A stretch of 64,000 nt of DNA from Candidatus Obscuribacterales bacterium (GTDB taxonomy: Bacteria > Cyanobacteriota > Vampirovibrionia > Obscuribacterales > Obscuribacteraceae), in contig JARLHI010000055.1 in assembly GCA_031292355.1 (NCBI GenBank), forward strand, positions 372,001 to 436,000, written 5' to 3'. Below the pieces are notes generated by a model. The model was not told the DNA's origin, did not search any database, and saw only the letters and a program-made list of their open reading frames with translations. A program made the position numbers and the translations under genes. Shown piece after piece: positions 1-9,152 of the stretch (position 1 is the stretch's first letter; each line of letters opens with the position of its first letter).

Positions 1-2
1 AC

Positions 3-218
3 ATGCTCTTTGTTGACCTTCGCAAGCATCGAGTGTTTGCTTCCGTAGATCCGCTTAATCTACCGTCGATGACTCTAATGAAACGATTAGGGTTGCGACA
101 GGAAGCACACTTTGTTCAAAGCCTCTGGTTTAAAGAAAAATGGGTGGATGATGTTGTGTTTGGCATGCTGCAAACTGAATGGCAACTGACTAGCGCTATA
201 CAGAAACGAGAATCCTGA
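3..218 (+). CDS. GNAT family N-acetyltransferase, C-terminal part
   Basis: This is the 3' end of a gene that begins before the window. The visible 71 residues carry the typical end of a RimJ/RimL-type GNAT fold: a strand with a VDPLNLPSM-like segment in which Asn and Ser hold acetyl-CoA, then a helix with MKRLGLR, then a strand with a conserved aromatic and basic pair. The family moves an acetyl group from acetyl-CoA to an amine on a protein terminus, antibiotic or small molecule. The substrate cannot be told from this part. The stop is TGA at 216-218. The next gene starts about 230 bp downstream, so the two are probably not in one tight operon. Confidence 0.75.
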   Translation: MLFVDLRKHRVFASVDPLNLPSMTLMKRLGLRQEAHFVQSLWFKEKWVDDVVFGMLQTEWQLTSAIQKRES

Positions 219-449
219 TACTAAATACGGTGCATCACCACGAGACTTTCTTGCTAGCCTAGTATTGTCTTTGATACTTCACGCGGGTCAGTTCGATCAC
301 GTATGCGCCTGACGCGGCCATCAAAATGCGACAAATGTGGGAAATAAATTCGTTTAGAATTTGTAAAAACGCGCTATTCTATCATTTAAAAGCGCATCGC
401 AAGAGCCTTTTCGATATAGACAAGTACTACGTAAGTGGTGTAGGGCAAA

Positions 450-1331
450 TTGCAGGCATTAGGCACAAATATCGCACTACTATCTTCTCGCAAGCGCGAG
501 CCACTATTCACTATTAAACCGAGCTCGGGCTTGAGCTTCATAGACCCAGGCGAACTCTGGGCTTTCCGCGATCTTCTCTTGAGTTTAGCCTGGCGCGATA
601 TCAAAGTTAGATATCGTCAAACATACCTGGGCGCTGTTTGGGTCCTTCTGCAACCTCTGATGGGTGCAGCCGTTTTTTCAGTAGTCTTTCACCAGGTTGC
701 CAGACTTTCTGCACCTGCTGGAATACCGTACTTCGTCGTCTCTTACTGCAGTTTGATGGGCTGGAACCTATTCAGCACGGTGTTAACAAAATCAAGTAAC
801 TCGCTGGTTTCCAACTCACATTTGATTTCCAAAATTTATTTCCCTCGCATCTATTTGCCCCTGTCTGCAGTTTTATCCAGCTGCATAGATTTCTTTCTTT
901 CGCTAACCTTGCTTATTTTAATCATGCTCTTTTGCGGGGTACCGCTGACGTCACAATTGATAGCCTTGCCATTCTGGTCTTTTTTGACTGTGCTTCTAGC
1001 TACGGGCGTAGGTCTGCAAGCAGGCGCTCTGATGGTGTCTTATCGTGATGTTCAACACATTTTGCCCGTAGCACTTCAGTTGTTGTTCTATGCCAGCCCA
1101 GTCGGTTTTACCCTTGCCGATGCGCTAACAAGAGTGCCAGCGCGCTGGTCTCTATTTTTCTGTCTCAATCCTTTATCCGCTCTTCTTGAAGGGTTTCGTC
1201 TATCAGTATTAGGCGTTGGTCAATTGCCATTGCCGCTGGTTTTATACAGCTCGATTTTTTGTTTTGCTACTTTTGTCATTGGGTTGATTTCGTTCAGACA
1301 CTTAGAAAGGAAGTTCGCTGATGTCATCTAA
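450..1331 (+). CDS. ABC-2 type polysaccharide exporter, membrane subunit (Wzm-like)
   Basis: A 293-residue integral membrane protein with about six hydrophobic segments and the family hallmark near residues 45-65 (LAWRDIKVRYRQTYLG followed by AVWVLLQPL). That is the N-terminal amphipathic motif of ABC-2 permeases exporting O-antigen, teichoic acid or capsule precursors. The start is TTG with a weak AGGG just upstream. The stop overlaps the start of the ATPase gene by 11 bp, the usual translational coupling of Wzm/Wzt pairs. Together they should carry a lipid-linked glycan across the inner membrane. No glycosyltransferase lies in the window, so the cargo is unknown. Confidence 0.85.
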   Translation: MQALGTNIALLSSRKREPLFTIKPSSGLSFIDPGELWAFRDLLLSLAWRDIKVRYRQTYLGAVWVLLQPLMGAAVFSVVFHQVARLSAPAGIPYFVVSYCSLMGWNLFSTVLTKSSNSLVSNSHLISKIYFPRIYLPLSAVLSSCIDFFLSLTLLILIMLFCGVPLTSQLIALPFWSFLTVLLATGVGLQAGALMVSYRDVQHILPVALQLLFYASPVGFTLADALTRVPARWSLFFCLNPLSALLEGFRLSVLGVGQLPLPLVLYSSIFCFATFVIGLISFRHLERKFADVI

Positions 1332-2088
1332 AGAAATCGCACTTTCAATTCGCGGATTGTCGAAGGCGTACAACATCCCTATCAATTCTGTACAACACGC
1401 AACCAGTGCTGAAGCCTTACTCCACTGGTTAAGCAATCCGTGGCGCGCCAATCAAAAGGAAATATTCTGGGCGGTAAAAGAAATTACTTTCGATGTTAGA
1501 GTCGGCGAAATATTTGGTCTCATTGGCGCCAATGGTAGTGGCAAAAGCACGCTGCTAAAAATCATCTCACGCATCACCGAACCTTCATCTGGCTCAGTGG
1601 ATTTGTATGGTCGCGTTGGCAGCTTGCTTGAAGTTGGCACTGGGTTTCACCCCGAACTCACAGGGCGAGAAAACATTTTTCTCAATGGCACTTTGCTTGG
1701 AATGAGCAGACAACAAATCAGCAGTCAATTTGATGCAATGGTTGAATTTGCTGGAGTAGAAAAATTTCTCGACACTCCTGTCAAACACTATTCATCAGGC
1801 ATGTACGTGCGCCTCGCGTTCGCGGTTGCTGCCCACTTAAGTTCAGATATTTTGCTTGTAGATGAAGTGCTGTCGGTTGGCGATTCTGAGTTTCAGGCGC
1901 GATGCCTACAGCGCATACAAGAAGTGGCTAAAAGCGGTCGCACTGTCATTTATGTGAGCAACGACATGCAATCAGTCGCCGCATTGTGTGGGCGAGCAGC
2001 ATGGTTGAGAAAAGGACGCCTCGAGTTCGTTGGTAATGTTCGAGACGCCCTGAGTCAATACGACAAGGCATACCCGCGCGCTTCTTAG
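1321..2088 (+). CDS. ABC transporter ATP-binding protein (Wzt-like)
   Basis: A 255-residue ABC ATPase with Walker A GANGSGKST near residue 70, signature YSSGM near 155 and Walker B ILLVDEVLSVGD near 180. The sequence around these (GRVGSLLEVGTGFHPELTGRENI) is typical of the polysaccharide-export subfamily (Wzt, TagH, RfbB-like). The protein stops soon after the nucleotide-binding domain, so it lacks the C-terminal carbohydrate-binding domain found in longer Wzt proteins and probably powers export without reading a terminal glycan modification. It overlaps the permease gene and is the natural partner of that protein. Confidence 0.9.
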   Translation: MSSKEIALSIRGLSKAYNIPINSVQHATSAEALLHWLSNPWRANQKEIFWAVKEITFDVRVGEIFGLIGANGSGKSTLLKIISRITEPSSGSVDLYGRVGSLLEVGTGFHPELTGRENIFLNGTLLGMSRQQISSQFDAMVEFAGVEKFLDTPVKHYSSGMYVRLAFAVAAHLSSDILLVDEVLSVGDSEFQARCLQRIQEVAKSGRTVIYVSNDMQSVAALCGRAAWLRKGRLEFVGNVRDALSQYDKAYPRAS

Positions 2089-2095
2089 CGAAGTG

Positions 2096-2890
2096 TCAGT
2101 TTTCGTCAATAATTTCCAATTTGTCGTGATCTCCATGCTTGGGTTTGGATTTCGGTGGATAGCCGAGTTTCATATCTGTAGTGTCCACAGAGTCCAAGCC
2201 ATGATAAATCCGAGGGAAGAAGGTCTCCACTGAAATCGTGCCGTTATCAAAATAGACTTTGGCAGACGCAGATTTATCTGTCCTCTCTGTTCGACAAAAG
2301 AAAGGCCCCGACGTTAAGACGGCAGCGACAGCTCTTTGCTGTTGTGAGAGCGTCGTATCCGACGACTCGACCTTGAAATTTTTGAACGAACCGTCGCCTC
2401 TGATATCAAAGTTGACGACCGTGTAGCCTTTCTTAGAGCCTTTTATGGGCTCCCAGTTCGCGATGATTTTGTCTCGAAATACGTTAGGGTCGCTTGTACC
2501 CATTCGTTCCTTTAACGGCACCATGTGGTCCCAGGGACTATCAACATGCTTTGGTATGAAGTGTTCCTGCAACGTGACTGCAATGAAGGCACCGATTCCT
2601 GCAAGGGCTACAAGCGAAACAGCCCTTAAGGCCAATCTGTCGATGTTTTTGCTAAGCGAATCCCATTTTGACGAGCTTGCATCATTGTCTCTGATACATT
2701 GCGCATTCTGACTCTGCAGCTCGACGCCATGAACAGCTCTTAACCAGTCTTCTTCTGACGAATCTGGATTGGAAACTACATCTAAATCTTTGTTTTTTGA
2801 ATCTTCGAGATCGCCAGGCACTGACCGAGCAGAAGACTTCTTAGAGGGCGCGAAAAGGCTTTGCAAGAATGAGCCAGGCTTGAACAACAT
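2096..2890 (-). CDS. Single-pass membrane protein with TonB-C-like domain
   Basis: About 264 residues. The start at 2890 is preferred over the in-frame one at 2926 because GAGGG lies 7 bases upstream of it. The N-terminal third is polar and probably cytoplasmic. One hydrophobic segment follows (AVSLVALAGIGAFIAV), then a periplasmic part with an alternating pattern (TVVNFDIRGDGSFKNFKVESS) like the TonB C-terminal fold. Similar proteins with a single TonB-C repeat are common in this lineage and have no assigned partner. It is convergent with the ABC exporter genes, with only 7 bp between the stops. The fold is inferred from pattern only. Confidence 0.6.
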   Translation of the reverse strand: MLFKPGSFLQSLFAPSKKSSARSVPGDLEDSKNKDLDVVSNPDSSEEDWLRAVHGVELQSQNAQCIRDNDASSSKWDSLSKNIDRLALRAVSLVALAGIGAFIAVTLQEHFIPKHVDSPWDHMVPLKERMGTSDPNVFRDKIIANWEPIKGSKKGYTVVNFDIRGDGSFKNFKVESSDTTLSQQQRAVAAVLTSGPFFCRTERTDKSASAKVYFDNGTISVETFFPRIYHGLDSVDTTDMKLGYPPKSKPKHGDHDKLEIIDEN

Positions 2891-2959
2891 AAACAGACCC
2901 TCGCTTGACAAGACCCAATAGTGCATTAATTCAAGAAAAGACGCAACTAAATTCTCATG

Positions 2960-3060
2960 AGATGAGCGATGAGCGTTTGAGATTTAAGCGATGAGTTATC
3001 AGTTATGAGCAATTAGCGTTTTAAAGTTTAAAGTTTAGCGTTTAGCGTTGACCGTTTGCC
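2960..3060. repeat. Low-complexity TTTAGCG/TTTAAGCGATGAG-rich intergenic DNA
   Basis: Short degenerate words (GATGAGCGATGAGCG, GATTTAAGCGATGAG, TTTAAAGTTTAAAG, TTTAGCGTTTAGCG) follow one another in the gap before the S41-like gene. Words of the same type recur at 55740-55975, upstream of clpC and downstream of topA. No gene is seen here. Confidence 0.5.
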
Positions 3061-3162
3061 TTGACTGAATGGCTGCTAGCGAGCCAAATGAATTAAACTG
3101 TTCCAAGAGCATGTCAGAAGTGACTTGTCAATTCCTTCTATTCATAAAAGCAGACCCTGCGA

Positions 3163-5343
3163 ATGCAAGTCTCAGCGAAAACCTCGACCACTAAAGACCG
3201 TGTTCTGGAAATCGGCAGGATCTGGGCGACTGCCGGTCTTTTTCACCCAAGACTTCCTGATAAAGACGAAAATTGGGCTGCGGCATTTGCACGCGCGAAG
3301 GGCAGAGCAGAGCTATACGCCACGGCAGCAGAGCACCAGCAAAACGTGCAAATGATGTTGGAGGAGTTGTCCGACCCAAGCACTCACGTGCTCTCCACTT
3401 CGGATGTGCCGTTCGAATCGTCTTCGCTCATACAGTCGGAACCTGATGCAATTCCCGAGTATGTCCACGTCGATGGCGCGGTTATTATCTTGGCCGCAGA
3501 CACTCCTGACCTTGAGACTTTTAAGGGCCTCCTCAAAGCAATCACTGATGCCAAACTTATCTTTGATCTACGCGGCTACAATCCGTATCCAGAATCCAGT
3601 TTGAATTCATTCGACACGCTTCTCCACGAGTGTTTCTGTCGTCAGGATGTTCAAGCTCCAATCCGACGCTCAAAATATTTTTCCGGCTATCCTACTGAGA
3701 TTGGCGACTGGGGCTATTTCTATTCTGGCTGGAGCACTAGATCAGCAGAAACGTTTTCCAAATCTGATGACGCATGCAGCATCAAACCTTGCTTGCTCGT
3801 GGATTACCAGACTTCAATTACGCCACTGATGCTGGCGATGCACGATGCCGAGCTAATTTCGATCGTATCCCGAGGAGCCATTTTCGTTGATTCGCACTTC
3901 CCTTCGACCACCATAGAATGCGGTGGCGATTTAAAAGTCATGCTTAGACTAGAAGACTATTCCTTTTCATCAGGAAAGACGCAGTTCGAACCAGACAAAA
4001 TATTTGGCTCAACGAAGCTTCAAGACGATCAAAAATTATTTGAGGCAATTGCAGCCTGGTTGAACGATCCTGAGGAATCGAACGCTGCATCGCCAGACGT
4101 AGTCGAGTCCAATGCAACGCTCGTTTCAACAGAGAACCTCGATGGGTCTTTACCCGAGATGATGCTCTCCAGCCTATTTCGCATCTGGGCTATCATCAAA
4201 TACTTCTTTCCCTATTTAAATTTGATGACTGAAGATTGGGAAACGGTCGTTGATGCTTCGTACGAAAGCTTCGAAAATTGCACTAATTCAGCAGATTACA
4301 CTAGGGCTGTAGAGAAATTGGTTTCGCATTTGGATGATTCGCACGTTTCAGTCTACGAGCATGTCACTGATGCCTATGCCCTTGCTGCACCACACTTCTC
4401 ATGCCGCATCATCGAGTCACAGGCGATCATAACCCAAGTGTTGGATAGCGAGTCTAGTCTGAGTGTCGGCGATATGTTGGTGGCCATTGACAGTATTCCA
4501 GTGCAATCCAAAACTGATGCTCTGAAGGAAATCTGCGCAGCGTCGACGCCTCAATCCTTGAACGAAATCATTTGTGAGCGATTACTCGTCGGCAAGGCCG
4601 ATTCGGAGGTCAATGTCACAATAGAAAATTCGAAGGGAGAGTTACGATCCATCGCGTTGAGAAGAGAACCAGGATATTGGTGCCCGCCGATTCTTGCAAG
4701 CAATGCTGTAAACTCTCCGTTCAAAAAGCTAGATGACAGGCTAGGTTACGTTGATTTGACTCAGTTAGGTCCAAACATGATCGACGAGATGTTTAAAGAA
4801 CTGAGCGATACTGCTGGTTTAATATTCGATATGCGGGGCTATCCCTGTGGCACGTTCGAAATCGCATCACGATTGTGCATAAAACGAGTACCGGCAGTTC
4901 GCTTCATACGACCTTACGTGAATCGTCCGCATCAGAATTACTACATCTACGACCACTCAGAACCTACTGTCGAAGTATTTTTCCAGGATGTGCTCCCGTC
5001 GCCTGGTTTTCATTACTCCGGCAAGACCGCAATGCTTATTGACGGTCGGACAATCAGTCAAGCTGAAAAGATGGCTATGTTTTTTAAAGCAGCAAATGAC
5101 ACATGTTTGATCGGCGAGCCAAGCGCAGGCGCAAATGGAACGGTGACGAATTTCGTTCTGCCAGGTAGTTTGCAAGTCTGTTTTACTGGCGACGCCATTA
5201 CGTATCCCGATGGTCGACAAACTCAAAGGGTTGGAATACAGCCAGACATTTTCGCGCGCGCCACTATTGAAAGCATTCGCAATAGCGTCGACGTCGCACT
5301 GGATGCTGCAATTAATTACCTGCGCAATGCTGCTATTCCATAA
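3163..5343 (+). CDS. S41 family peptidase-like protein, duplicated scaffold
   Basis: A 726-residue protein. The C-terminal half is a recognisable S41 (C-terminal processing/tricorn-like) protease: a helical N-domain near residue 337 (LFRIWAIIKYFFPYL), a PDZ-like segment near 436 (VGDMLVAIDSIPVQ), the strand GLIFDMRGYP near 552, and a nucleophile motif GRTISQAE with Ser632 followed by GEPSAGANG. The lysine of CtpA-type enzymes is not seen after the glycine loop, which fits the tricorn/IRBP-like branch. The N-terminal half repeats parts of the scaffold (KLIFDLRGYNP near residue 145) without an obvious nucleophile, so it looks like a degenerate second copy. No signal peptide is visible, suggesting a cytoplasmic role. 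It is convergent with the next gene and overlaps it by 11 bp. Confidence 0.75.
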   Translation: MQVSAKTSTTKDRVLEIGRIWATAGLFHPRLPDKDENWAAAFARAKGRAELYATAAEHQQNVQMMLEELSDPSTHVLSTSDVPFESSSLIQSEPDAIPEYVHVDGAVIILAADTPDLETFKGLLKAITDAKLIFDLRGYNPYPESSLNSFDTLLHECFCRQDVQAPIRRSKYFSGYPTEIGDWGYFYSGWSTRSAETFSKSDDACSIKPCLLVDYQTSITPLMLAMHDAELISIVSRGAIFVDSHFPSTTIECGGDLKVMLRLEDYSFSSGKTQFEPDKIFGSTKLQDDQKLFEAIAAWLNDPEESNAASPDVVESNATLVSTENLDGSLPEMMLSSLFRIWAIIKYFFPYLNLMTEDWETVVDASYESFENCTNSADYTRAVEKLVSHLDDSHVSVYEHVTDAYALAAPHFSCRIIESQAIITQVLDSESSLSVGDMLVAIDSIPVQSKTDALKEICAASTPQSLNEIICERLLVGKADSEVNVTIENSKGELRSIALRREPGYWCPPILASNAVNSPFKKLDDRLGYVDLTQLGPNMIDEMFKELSDTAGLIFDMRGYPCGTFEIASRLCIKRVPAVRFIRPYVNRPHQNYYIYDHSEPTVEVFFQDVLPSPGFHYSGKTAMLIDGRTISQAEKMAMFFKAANDTCLIGEPSAGANGTVTNFVLPGSLQVCFTGDAITYPDGRQTQRVGIQPDIFARATIESIRNSVDVALDAAINYLRNAAIP

Positions 5344-6592
5344 TGTCGTTTGGTAGATGGACTACAAAATCGGCCTGCCGAGAATGATGAGAGTCAAATC
5401 TGTAACCAAATTTCTTGTCTGAAAGTCTTGCTTTAGAAGAAGCGACCGAGTGCATCTCCGGTGGCAGCTCTTCAAACGGCTCATGAGCTTTCGCCGCCTC
5501 AGCTTTGCGCTCGGACCTTATTCTCTCGAGATCCCCACCAGTTTTCATTACGGTAATGCTTTGGATGCCGACCTTTTCAAGTAATTGGCTAATGGTCTCA
5601 TCTTGTTCGGCGTGACCGAAGTGTGCGCCGCCGCCAAAAACAGCAACCTTCTTTCCATCATGCACTTGTTTCTCAATTACCTGCATCCAATTTTGATTTC
5701 GCCAGTTCGACAGCTTGCTCTCGAAAGTCTCATTAACCGCATCGATCACAGGACCGCGTTCCGGCAATGGCAGCTTAATTCCAGCCAAATCGAGGGGCGG
5801 TTCGCCTGCCTTCATTTGCTCAAGTATCCGACCGAACTTGTCTGTTTGATCAGTGCTCCAACCACTGCGCTGTAAGTCATTCAACATCTGATTTTTACTG
5901 GCGGTGACATCTTGGTCACTGGTACTCAGATTCCAAAATTTATCGAAAGATGCTTGATCCGCTGGTGTTAGGTGTTCTAGTCCTTGGTGAAAAAGGTCTA
6001 GACCCTCATTCCTTTGCTGCATTCGCTCCACAGGTGGCTCAATTCCCACGGGTCGCAATCCTGCTTGAATTGTGCCATCGATCATATCTGTGAGCTTCTC
6101 AGCCATCGGTCGTGGATTTGGGCCACCATCCCAAATGCCGAGAAAGTGATCAACCAACTTATTACGCTCAGTACTGATGCTTTCCTTTGAAGCTGAAGGG
6201 TTCATTAACAGACTGGCGTAGTTGTCTAACTGCTTCTGCATCGCAGAAGGCAACAGCTCGAAATCAACCTCCTGAACGCCCGCTTTTTTTAGCTCTGGCA
6301 GACTGGCGATAAAATCCTGCTTGGTCGCGAACGAACGATGCGAATCCCCGATCAAAATCGGACCATTCCCTGATTCCTTCGCGATCCGTCCATAATCAAC
6401 AGCACTACGGTTAGCTGGGTCGCTCAGAATTTTCTCTAAGTGCGGCTGATCAGTCTTAGCCGTGATTTCGGTTTTTTTCTCCAGCCGGTCGCGCATCATT
6501 TGTTCCGCGATAGAACAGCTGAGTGAATGTGAATCTCCAGCTTTTGGATGACTTTCAAACTCGCGAGGCTTGGGACAATCTTTGGCTTCCAT
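5333..6592 (-). CDS. ChaN/Tiki/EreA-like superfamily protein
   Basis: A 419-residue protein. The core has the spaced motifs of the Tiki/TraB/ChaN/EreA fold: ILIGDSHRSF near residue 79, EVDFELLP near 107, GLRPVGIEPP near 175 and VAVFGGGAHFGHAEQ near 314. In the superfamily the Gly-Asp/Glu-x-His and late Gly-Gly-x-His motifs line a metal or haem site, giving metalloprotease, haem-binding or esterase activity. Which applies here is unknown. The N-terminal 60 and C-terminal 60 residues are polar and look disordered, a style shared with the large proteins at 36-46 kb. No signal peptide is seen. It is divergent from the TPR gene at 6775 across a 180-bp gap. Confidence 0.6.
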   Translation of the reverse strand: MEAKDCPKPREFESHPKAGDSHSLSCSIAEQMMRDRLEKKTEITAKTDQPHLEKILSDPANRSAVDYGRIAKESGNGPILIGDSHRSFATKQDFIASLPELKKAGVQEVDFELLPSAMQKQLDNYASLLMNPSASKESISTERNKLVDHFLGIWDGGPNPRPMAEKLTDMIDGTIQAGLRPVGIEPPVERMQQRNEGLDLFHQGLEHLTPADQASFDKFWNLSTSDQDVTASKNQMLNDLQRSGWSTDQTDKFGRILEQMKAGEPPLDLAGIKLPLPERGPVIDAVNETFESKLSNWRNQNWMQVIEKQVHDGKKVAVFGGGAHFGHAEQDETISQLLEKVGIQSITVMKTGGDLERIRSERKAEAAKAHEPFEELPPEMHSVASSKARLSDKKFGYRFDSHHSRQADFVVHLPNDIME

Positions 6593-6774
6593 TCTGGATA
6601 ACCTGTCTTTCCGAAAGCAATCTTCAACAATGTTATAGACCTACCAGCTAACAATTGTGTGACACAGAACGTCCTCAAATTTCTAGTTCCAGTGCGTCGC
6701 AAATGTAATAGACTATCGGAGCTATAGCCTAAGGTCGTTATACATTTTCCATCGAACTAACGTACAGAGGTCTT

Positions 6775-7512
6775 ATGAAAAAAGTGGTTTTTGTCGTGGC
6801 TGCCATTCTGTCATTCTCACCTTGTGCACTCGCTGATGAAGCAGTCTCACCAGACTCCGTAACTTGGCGCGAAAATTATGTCATGGGTCGGAAAGCGCTT
6901 AGCTCAAAAAATTATTCAGACGCAGAGACGTTTTTTGAAAAAGCATATGCTGTAGCTCAAAATTTTAAACCGGGAGACTCTCGATCTTTTGCCATTATGT
7001 CAGAGCTACTAACACTAGACAACAAGCGGAATGACAATACAAAATACGAAGCACATATGAAGCAACAGCTAGCGGCCTATATCAAAGCATTCGGAAGCAC
7101 CTACTACCAGGTTGGCATGGGCGACGAAGCGATGGCCATGCTTTACGACAAACTGGGAAGGTTCGCCGAGGCTGAAAAGTATTACAGAGAAGCGATACCG
7201 ATCCTTGAACAAGGGATAGGCGGTGAGAATCCGAGGGTTGCCGAAACATGTCATCGATTTGGCCGCTTCTTGTGGGAGACTGGCAGACCAGCAGAGGCAC
7301 TCAAACTTATTCAAAAGGAAGAAAGTATCCTCCAGAAAGTAACTCCGCCGCTAGACAGTCAAATAGCGGGCAATTATCTTATGCAAGGTTACATTTTCGA
7401 ATCGCTTGCTATGCCGAAGGAAGCGCAGATTGCATGGAGCAAATATTTCGCTCTCAAAATAAAAAACAAATCGGCTTCCCGGCAAGAAGAGTATTCCGAT
7501 GAGACGAACTAA
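6775..7512 (+). CDS. Exported tetratricopeptide repeat protein
   Basis: A 245-residue protein with a clear signal peptide (MKKVVFVVAAILSFSPCALA, cut before DE). It is followed by four or so TPR units, for example YVMGRKALSSKNYSDAETFFEKAY, AMLYDKLGRFAEAEKYYREA and RFGRFLWETGRPAEALKLI. TPR arrays bind peptides or hold assemblies together; the partner is unknown. The next small exported protein begins 15 bp after the stop, so the two are probably co-transcribed. Confidence 0.8.
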   Translation: MKKVVFVVAAILSFSPCALADEAVSPDSVTWRENYVMGRKALSSKNYSDAETFFEKAYAVAQNFKPGDSRSFAIMSELLTLDNKRNDNTKYEAHMKQQLAAYIKAFGSTYYQVGMGDEAMAMLYDKLGRFAEAEKYYREAIPILEQGIGGENPRVAETCHRFGRFLWETGRPAEALKLIQKEESILQKVTPPLDSQIAGNYLMQGYIFESLAMPKEAQIAWSKYFALKIKNKSASRQEEYSDETN

Positions 7513-7527
7513 AGCTCGATACCAAAT

Positions 7528-8034
7528 ATGGTGTCTCTAGAATTATCCTTCAACTCACCAATGTTCTCACCTGTTACTACTCAATCCATCTGTCTAGTTC
7601 TGGCCATTGCCCTTGCTGGTCCGGCAAGAGCGGAGGAAATTGGTTTTCGCTTTATTCAACAACCCAACCTCCCTCAAGGCGAACTCGATGCAATCAGAAA
7701 ACTAGAGCCATGGCTTGAAAAACTAAAGTTGTTAATTCAAAACGACCCATTCTATCCTGCATTCTTGAATAGCTTTGGCAACAAAAGAGTGAGATGCAAA
7801 TTCAAACCAACACAAAATGATTCGACCATCCATGTCGAAATAGTTTATGGCACCAGGAACGAATCCAGCGACCGTTCGATGAAAGCGCTAGTGAAACGGG
7901 CTTTATTGTCAACGCCTATACCGCAAGACAAGCTGTTGTCAGAACGAGGCGTTTTCTTTGAGTTTACACATTCCGTGAAGTACTCACAATGCAATGGTGT
8001 CACCGTATTTCCGGCTGACACGTTTGCTGAGTGA
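7528..8034 (+). CDS. Small exported protein, possibly TonB-C-like
   Basis: A 168-residue protein with a hydrophobic N-terminal segment ending in an AGPARA cleavage-type site. An internal ATG at 7561 would give a tidier signal peptide, and neither start has a good Shine-Dalgarno. The mature part (NKRVRCKFKPTQNDSTIHVEIV then a run of basic helices and FEFTH) resembles the single TonB C-terminal domain found in exported proteins of this lineage, but the match is weak. It lies 15 bp after the TPR gene and probably shares its transcript. Confidence 0.6.
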   Translation: MVSLELSFNSPMFSPVTTQSICLVLAIALAGPARAEEIGFRFIQQPNLPQGELDAIRKLEPWLEKLKLLIQNDPFYPAFLNSFGNKRVRCKFKPTQNDSTIHVEIVYGTRNESSDRSMKALVKRALLSTPIPQDKLLSERGVFFEFTHSVKYSQCNGVTVFPADTFAE

Positions 8035-8077
8035 CGCGAGAACAACTCATTTAGCCAGCACATTGCATCAGCAATTT

Positions 8078-8221
8078 TCATTCTGCTCCAGCACCATCAC
8101 CCTTTGACTGTTTTCGCTTAAGCGACCTGGCAATTCTTTCAATGTCCTTCGATTCGACAGACCTCCCAATCGCCTCGGCTAAAACTTGTGATGGAAACTT
8201 GAAAAAACCGAGAATTATAGC
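8078..8221 (-). pseudogene. Possible C-terminal gene fragment
   Basis: Reading the minus strand, 47 codons between two stops give a protein-like sequence (ILGFFKFPSQVLAEAI then SKDIERIARSLKRKQS) with a charged helical tail, but no start codon. It looks like the eroded end of a lost gene. The family is not recognised. Confidence 0.25.
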
Positions 8222-9066
8222 TTAGAGCCTTGTTTATTGTGCGGGGCACTAGTATCACCAGCGGAGCGTATTCATATCAATTTTACCGTAATGCATTTTT
8301 GTATTTGAAATTGGCGTGGCAGACCATTTCAAAATCCGCCCAACTGTATCGGTCGACAATACTGGGGACTTTCGACAAGCGTAATACAAAAAGAATGCTA
8401 GCTGACAGCAGATCAAAGCAACGCTCTGAGCGAGTGCATACTCGCTTTAAAAATCGATGGACTTTCATTTTTACTTTTGTTTTGGGTCTATCCATACTCG
8501 CACAGCACCGAAAGTAAAAAGCTCAAATATAGGAATACGAATAAACCATTAAAAGGCTGACGGGTTGCAAAGTTCGCGCGATTCGCATTGGTCTGAATAA
8601 AATGTACTCGTTTGATCTGAAAGCCCCTTGCAGATTACTTTATGTATCTAAATCGGACGTCAAAAATCCGCAAAGGTTTTCGAAATGACCAGGCACACTT
8701 CGAAGCGTCGGAATATTGGCGACTTTCAAGCCTCGCAGAATAAAAACGTCATCGTGGTGCGCACTTTTGATTTGCTACGGCGTTTTCAATTAGAGTCAGT
8801 TCGGAATCAAACAAAGGAAACACGGAACCAAGGAATCATTTTGACGAAATAAGCACATTGCAAACGCCGGCGAGGCGGGCGTTTATGACTGGTGCCAGAC
8901 GGTTCTGGATGTCGTCCATGAAAGCGAATGGATTAACAAAAGCAGTCTTCTCTTCATTCTGGTTCCAATAAAAACGCCAAGTCGCAGAGAGTCTAACAGT
9001 CGAAGTTAGCGCAACCACAACCGGTCTGCAGTAAGGACGAAAAACCGGTCTGCTCGAGTGGTGAAA

Positions 9067-9152
9067 TAGACTGCGAGCTTGTTTCGAAATCGTCGAGTAA
9101 CTTATTCGAAGCAACGATTTCGAATTTCGATTGCGGTATCTTCTGCAGTCTA
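9067..9152. other. Two-stage inverted repeat, strong stem
   Basis: An outer pair TAGACTGC (9067-9074) with GCAGTCTA (9145-9152) encloses a perfect 11-bp inner pair TTCGAAATCGT (9083-9093) with ACGATTTCGAA (9114-9124). A run of six T follows within ten bases on the plus strand. It could be a terminator, a small RNA or a relic of a mobile element end. No flanking gene explains it. Confidence 0.45.

Noticed and set aside
8230..8517. Open frame of 95 codons in gene-poor DNA
   Set aside because: No ribosome site, no family pattern and poor composition; the opposite strand is also open.
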